57,542 nucleotides of DNA from an uncultured Pirellulaceae bacterium. Its GTDB lineage: Bacteria > Planctomycetota > Planctomycetia > Pirellulales > Pirellulaceae. The stretch spans positions 1 through 57,542 of the forward strand of contig CALJOA010000004.1 of the NCBI GenBank assembly GCA_937981585.1, read 5' to 3'. Numbering within the stretch: position 1 is the first letter of the stretch; each line of letters starts with the position of its first letter. Positions 53,517 through 57,542 of this stretch are shown here, one piece after another. Made by a program: the position numbers and the translations under genes. The notes beneath the pieces were generated by a model, which was not told where the DNA came from, made no database searches, and saw nothing but the letters and a program-made list of their open reading frames with translations.

Positions 53517-53933
53517 TTAAGTATCCGAAACGGCTGAGCGAACATTGAGGAACCCGATGTTGGCTAAACTCTCCAGCAATTCCGACACGTGGCGGCACTC
53601 GCATTTGCGATGACAGCGCAGTTGGATTTTCACTTTCTTGTGATCGTTCCCGGATTTCGTAAGCTTGGTTTCAATCGCCGTCAAAGCGTTCTGGAGTGAG
53701 AGAGGTTGGCCCGCAATCAGGATCGTACCTTCTTCGTTGAGGTTGATCGTGATGGTTGATGTTCGCGTCTCGATATCGCCTTCGGTAACTTTTGGCAGCG
53801 GCAAGGGAATATCGACGGTGCGCGTGATCTGTGAAACGGTCATGAAAAAGATGATCAGCAGAAACACGATGTCGATCATCGGAGTCATGTTGAATGAGAT
53901 CGAGCTGGGAGGTTTTGATTTGCTGAGCTTCAC
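53517..53933 (-). CDS. ExbD/TolR family protein (first copy)
   Basis: 138 residues with the helix NMTPMIDIVFLLIIFFMTVS carrying the conserved Asp, and a small periplasmic domain with a Cys pair near the end (CHRKCEC). It lies 11 bp after the ExbB gene. Two unequal ExbD genes in one operon suggest a heteromeric motor. Confidence 0.93.
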   Translation of the reverse strand: MKLSKSKPPSSISFNMTPMIDIVFLLIIFFMTVSQITRTVDIPLPLPKVTEGDIETRTSTITINLNEEGTILIAGQPLSLQNALTAIETKLTKSGNDHKKVKIQLRCHRKCECRHVSELLESLANIGFLNVRSAVSDT

Positions 53934-53944
53934 GACTTTTCCGC

Positions 53945-54760
53945 CTACTTTTTTCTGCCCAGAGGCATCATGATCTGCTCGATGCGTTTTCCGGCTTCCG
54001 CGACCAGTGAATCAATTTTGTTTCGGAAATAGCTCAGCGCGACCATCGTGGGAATCGCGACCAGCAAGCCCAGCAGCGTCGTGATCAACGCTTGGCCGAT
54101 TCCACCCGCCAGCTCTTGAGGGCGCGCCATCCCTTCGAGCGACGCGATGGTGGTGAAGGCTTCGATCATTCCCAGAACGGTGCCGGTCAAGCCAAGCATC
54201 GGGGCGATCGCACCGATCACGTTGAGGACTTCGGTTCGGCGGTAGAGCTTTCCCGTTTGGTCTTCACCGGCTTCTTCGACAGCCGACCGGTATTCGGCGT
54301 ACCCGAATTCGCTGCTTTTGTAACGCTCCAGCCCGGCGAGGATGACTTCGGTCGCCAGAGAATAATTTTCCTTTTGGTGGCACAGTTCGATCGCCTTGTT
54401 GATCTCACCGTGTACGATCATGGCCTCCAGTTCCGAAAGTGCCGCGTCGGGCATGATTCGTTTGCGCGTGATCGTCGTCAGGTGATCAATGATAAAAAAG
54501 ACGCTGATGATCGAAAGCGCGATGATCAAGCCGACGATGAATATCCCCAACCAGTTGCCACCGAAAACCATCTTGAAGATCGTCGGGGGCACGGATGCTT
54601 CGCCAGTTTCGGGGGCATCCAAGACACTAGCGTCAGGCAATGCAACGTCGCCTTGAAAGCCCATTGCAATTTCCGGCGAGATCAGCGAGGTCACGAAAAC
54701 AATCGCAAGCGATCCCCCCACGGCCAACAGCCACGATGTTAAACGATTCTTGAAGCTCAC
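53945..54760 (-). CDS. ExbB/TolQ/MotA family proton channel
   Basis: I chose the GTG at 54760 (271 residues): AAGGAACAG lies just upstream, it avoids overlapping the preceding gene, and it gives an N-terminal signal-like helix. Three further membrane helices follow: GIFIVGLIIALSIISVFF, then VIGAIAPMLGLTGTVLGMIEAF, and LITTLLGLLVAIPTMVALSYF. The last two carry the conserved features of the family. It forms the stator ring with the two ExbD proteins. The longer frame from 54964 would overlap the upstream gene by 170 bp. Confidence 0.9.
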   Translation of the reverse strand: MSFKNRLTSWLLAVGGSLAIVFVTSLISPEIAMGFQGDVALPDASVLDAPETGEASVPPTIFKMVFGGNWLGIFIVGLIIALSIISVFFIIDHLTTITRKRIMPDAALSELEAMIVHGEINKAIELCHQKENYSLATEVILAGLERYKSSEFGYAEYRSAVEEAGEDQTGKLYRRTEVLNVIGAIAPMLGLTGTVLGMIEAFTTIASLEGMARPQELAGGIGQALITTLLGLLVAIPTMVALSYFRNKIDSLVAEAGKRIEQIMMPLGRKK

Positions 54761-54794
54761 CGGCTGTTCCTTGCAGGTGCTGATTTGACTCTGA

Positions 54795-56003
54795 CTACCG
54801 AGCGTCTGCCACGATCGGTTTGAGATTCCCATGATAGGTTCGCGGGTACCGTTGCAGCAACTCTCGTGAGAGTTTTTTCGACTGATCGGCCTGCCCCCTG
54901 AGCTTTGCAATCTTCGCAACTTGATACAGTCCACTTGCCGCAAGGTCAGGGTGTGATTCGCCATAGAAGGCAGGAAGCCGCATCAGCATCAGAGAAGATT
55001 TTGAAAGCTCAATATCGACCACCGAATTTAATGGCCTGTCCGGTTTTGTATTGTGCAATTCAAACTCGCTCAATCCGCGATAGTAGATCGCGACGGGACG
55101 TGCATCGCCGACGATGTTCTCAGAATTCCTGTCCAGCATCGCTTGGGCTTTGACGTGTTCTCCTGCCTTGAGCAGCATTCTGGCATTGAGCACGGTCAAC
55201 CAGGACTCAATCGGCTTGCTCTTTCGGCCCTTGAGCCGGTTCAGGTTGGCATTGGCTGCATCATTTTGGCCAAGCTCAATTTGCATCGAAGCCAGATAGA
55301 TTGCCATGGCGACGTCGGCGGGTTTCTCGGCGTCGCGATTCTCTTTTGAGTCCGCCAGTTGCTTGATCTTTGCGGCAGCGAACCGAGTTTGGCCGATGTC
55401 AAACCAGACAGGCAACAGATCGGGTGACAGTACGTCTTCACGTTCGTCTGCCATCCGCTGAGTTCCAACCAGCGCGAGGGTGGCTTGGTCAACATTCGGT
55501 TGAACCGACAATGCGCGGAGAAAAGGAATCACGGCGCCGGCTCGATTGCGTGTTGAACTCCCCTGCCCTATTCGGGATTTCATCGTCGCCAGGCAAATCA
55601 AGTACTCGACATTGGGATTGGCGAATGTGGATGAGCCGCTTGCAACCGAATCGAAAACCGGTCCGGCGATTTTTCCAGCACCGGCCCAGTCGCCCTGTTG
55701 GATTCGAGTCTTCACGCGAAACAACGGAAGCCCGATCTGTTTGATGAAATCGTCGAACTCGGACTGGCGTTGGGAAAGCTCGGTGCCTTGGTCGCCGTCA
55801 GCCAGTTGAGCTTGCAAGACTTCGTCCCATTGGAGAGTTGATCCATCGGAAAGCGTGATTGCAGAGCGATCAAAATTCGAAATTGTTTTATCACGAATCA
55901 ACGTCAGATCCCGTAAGACGATCGGCGATTGAGGAAACGCCAAGTGCGATGCGGAAATCTGAATCGCGAGAAAGATCGTGGATGCCACGAAAATCGGATG
56001 CAT
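54795..56003 (-). CDS. secreted helical-repeat protein of unknown function
   Basis: The ATG at 56003 (402 residues) follows AAAAGG and starts a clear signal peptide (MHPIFVASTIFLAIQISASH). A short beta-rich segment (VLRDLTLIRDKTI ... ITLSDGSTLQWDEV) precedes TPR-like helices including LGQNDAANANLNRL and LKAGEHVKAQAMLD. It lies 34 bp upstream of the ExbB gene on the same strand. It is probably a periplasmic partner of the motor. No enzymatic motif is visible. Confidence 0.8.
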   Translation of the reverse strand: MHPIFVASTIFLAIQISASHLAFPQSPIVLRDLTLIRDKTISNFDRSAITLSDGSTLQWDEVLQAQLADGDQGTELSQRQSEFDDFIKQIGLPLFRVKTRIQQGDWAGAGKIAGPVFDSVASGSSTFANPNVEYLICLATMKSRIGQGSSTRNRAGAVIPFLRALSVQPNVDQATLALVGTQRMADEREDVLSPDLLPVWFDIGQTRFAAAKIKQLADSKENRDAEKPADVAMAIYLASMQIELGQNDAANANLNRLKGRKSKPIESWLTVLNARMLLKAGEHVKAQAMLDRNSENIVGDARPVAIYYRGLSEFELHNTKPDRPLNSVVDIELSKSSLMLMRLPAFYGESHPDLAASGLYQVAKIAKLRGQADQSKKLSRELLQRYPRTYHGNLKPIVADAR

Positions 56004-56017
56004 GGGATGCCTTTTGC

Positions 56018-56524
56018 TCAGTGTTCGATTTCGACGGCAAATTTTAACAACGCTTCGTGATCGGTTCGCTTGAGTTGTTTGGCGATCTCGAAACCGGACG
56101 CCGAAAGCGAGAAATCTTTTTGCAAATGATGTAGCACCAAACCGGATTCGCAAAGCTGACGAAACCCCTCCAGGAATCGCACCGTCTGTTGCGGATCGTC
56201 TTTCCTTAAAAACAGCAACCGCCGATCAAGCTTAAACTCCACACAGACCGCCAGAAAACGCTCGGTCGAATCGAACGGCTCGCGACTGGCTCGAATATCC
56301 ATCGTGCCGCGATCAGCCGCAGCTACGAGAATGGCTTTGGCTTCATCTGAAAGGTCGCCCAAATCAGAAACCACGCCATTGGAGATCGCTTTTGAACACA
56401 GGTTGGCAAATCCCAGGATCGTCGGCGCACCATGCCCCAAGTCCTGCCATGACTGGCCAGGATTCTGATCATTAGCGCCGAAACTTCGAGATAACATGGA
56501 CTTTCCAAATGCGGGAAACTTCAT
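56018..56524 (-). CDS. conserved-looking hypothetical protein
   Basis: 168 residues, soluble, with a mixed helix/strand pattern. It ends 14 bp before the next gene start, which supports co-transcription with the ExbBD set. I recognise no domain. An internal ATG at residue 10 is an alternative start. Confidence 0.7.
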   Translation of the reverse strand: MKFPAFGKSMLSRSFGANDQNPGQSWQDLGHGAPTILGFANLCSKAISNGVVSDLGDLSDEAKAILVAAADRGTMDIRASREPFDSTERFLAVCVEFKLDRRLLFLRKDDPQQTVRFLEGFRQLCESGLVLHHLQKDFSLSASGFEIAKQLKRTDHEALLKFAVEIEH

Positions 56525-56858
56525 TTTGCCAAATAGAACCCGAGTTGTCTCGCGTCGCGTCGTCCCCAGTTGTTTTCAGCTGAGTTTTCGGTGAAATTCC
56601 GTGATTTCGACTAAGAAAGCCTACCTCGAGGCCGTCATTTGTACACAGCCACGGTGGCACACTGCCGGGGCTACAATAAACGTTGTCCAAATCTTTGGCT
56701 TCAAGACAGTTTTTTGTAACAGGCTTTGGGCCTGAAACGTAATTCTTGAAGTAGCTACGTTGCAAGGCAGGAGGAATCCGCGCTCTGGTGAACGTGGTGG
56801 CTACTTCGTCGAGGGACATGACCTTCGCCGTCAGAAATTTAGAACTCGGGAGTTCGCG
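56525..56858. other. 334-bp divergent intergenic region
   Basis: It separates the - strand ExbBD set from the + strand gene at the window end and should hold both promoters. An ORF on the - strand (56472-56819) runs into the next gene in another frame and has no recognisable features. I see no repeat copy. Confidence 0.5.
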
Positions 56859-57542
56859 ATGAGTAGATATTCTTGCCGGAAGTTGGCTTTGCCGTTGGCC
56901 GTTTGCTTGATTGCGGCGTCGATTTTGGGAAGCGGGATTGCCGATTCAAGTAAACTCACTGCGCAAGAGATCGGATTCCTGGAGGATTTCGTATTGGCCA
57001 AGGACCGTGAAAAAGTCCTCAAACAGCTCGTGCCCGGTACTGAAAAGTACTACTACTTTCACGCTCTCCACTATCAAAACACAGAGCAACTCGACAAAGT
57101 CGACGAGTTAATGGTCCAGTGGCTTAAGCGCCGCGGCGAGACTGAAACCTACCGGCAGATTCGCAATCGCCAGGCATTGCTTAAATATAGCGATGATCCG
57201 AAAGCCACATTGGAGTATCTGAAAACGGAGTTGAAACTGAACTTCGCTCACGAGCGATCAATTCCCGACGCGCAGCGTGAGCTTCCAACCAAGCTCGATC
57301 CACAGCTCTATTCAGTCGACACGTTGCTGAAGCGAGTCTTTGACCGGCAGCCTTCAAACACGCAGGAGATCAAAGACAAAGGGCTCCTCCTCTTGGCAGA
57401 CCGAAAACTCACTAAGACGCAGCGTCGGCATTTGCTGCAACGACTCAAGCGTCCTGACTTTCCTGGGTTAGTCGACCTGATCGTCGCGGATTTGAAAGAA
57501 CGCGACTCACGCAGCTTTGGCGAAATGCCAATCCACAAGTCA
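56859..57542 (+). CDS. 5' part of a secreted protein (3' truncated)
   Basis: The frame from the ATG at 56859 stays open to the window end (228 codons, incomplete). It starts with a signal peptide (LALPLAVCLIAASILGSGIA), followed by EIGFLEDFVLAKDREKVLKQ, EKYYYFHALHYQ and repeated charged helices. The pattern suggests a helical-repeat secreted protein, possibly very long, of a type common in planctomycetes. The function is unknown. Confidence 0.75.
   Translation, partial: MSRYSCRKLALPLAVCLIAASILGSGIADSSKLTAQEIGFLEDFVLAKDREKVLKQLVPGTEKYYYFHALHYQNTEQLDKVDELMVQWLKRRGETETYRQIRNRQALLKYSDDPKATLEYLKTELKLNFAHERSIPDAQRELPTKLDPQLYSVDTLLKRVFDRQPSNTQEIKDKGLLLLADRKLTKTQRRHLLQRLKRPDFPGLVDLIVADLKERDSRSFGEMPIHKS

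Noticed and set aside
56472-56819. 115-codon ORF on the - strand
   Set aside because: It overlaps the 56018-56524 gene in another frame and shows no recognisable features.
1-57542. tRNA or rRNA genes
   Set aside because: I saw GTTCGAA-like strings at several sites, but none was set in a cloverleaf with an acceptor stem, and no rRNA-like stretch is present. A covariance-model scan would settle it.

Overview
The window looks like chromosomal DNA of a planctomycete, most likely in or near the Pirellulaceae. The reasons are: moderate GC content; a GldA/GldFG/DUF4340 ABC cassette; an FHA-GAF class III cyclase; ExbBD genes among large secreted helical-repeat proteins; an L17 with insertions and an acidic tail; and dispersed palindromic repeats between genes. 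This placement is inference from gene content. I see no tRNA, rRNA, CRISPR array, transposase or phage gene.

Layout. 1-7.4 kb: the 3' end of a gene with a 15-bp tandem repeat, the ABC cassette and a hotdog thioesterase. 7.4-16.9 kb: an SLBB polysaccharide-export protein, a DUF502 membrane protein, a lone succinylarginine dihydrolase, a membrane Ser/Thr kinase, and a DUF4212/sodium:solute symporter pair. 17.3-29.2 kb: housekeeping and accessory genes, namely a lidless Hsp70, an M50 protease, a TIM-barrel isomerase, a stand-alone M41-like peptidase, an enoyl-CoA hydratase, an AlkA-type glycosylase, a PaaK-like ligase, DUF971, a methyltransferase and an FHA-GAF cyclase.

29.4-42.4 kb is the most unusual part. 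A + strand operon encodes a membrane-anchored flavin/2Fe-2S reductase, a tetraheme cytochrome c, a protein with two cyclic-nucleotide-binding domains fused to four 4Fe-4S clusters, a b-type membrane cytochrome with two H-x13-H helices, and a membrane-anchored decaheme cytochrome c. A facing - strand pair encodes a pentaheme cytochrome c and a predicted outer-membrane beta-barrel. Together these could carry electrons from NAD(P)H across the inner membrane to periplasmic hemes and perhaps across the outer membrane. The nearby cyclase and the intact phosphate-binding cassette in the Fe-S protein raise the possibility of cyclic-nucleotide control.

42.9-46.1 kb: rpmJ, rpsM, rpsK, rpoA, rplQ, with rpsD absent from its usual place. 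46.3-56.5 kb: a - strand set of large unknown proteins around an ExbB/ExbD/ExbD motor. 56.9 kb to the end: the 5' part of a secreted protein.

Six copies of a palindromic repeat with the core AGCCGTTTTGGCG lie between genes. Four of them sit between convergent genes, where they could act as two-way terminators. One copy carries a nested 112-bp element with perfect 10-bp inverted ends. Three other repeat families are also present.
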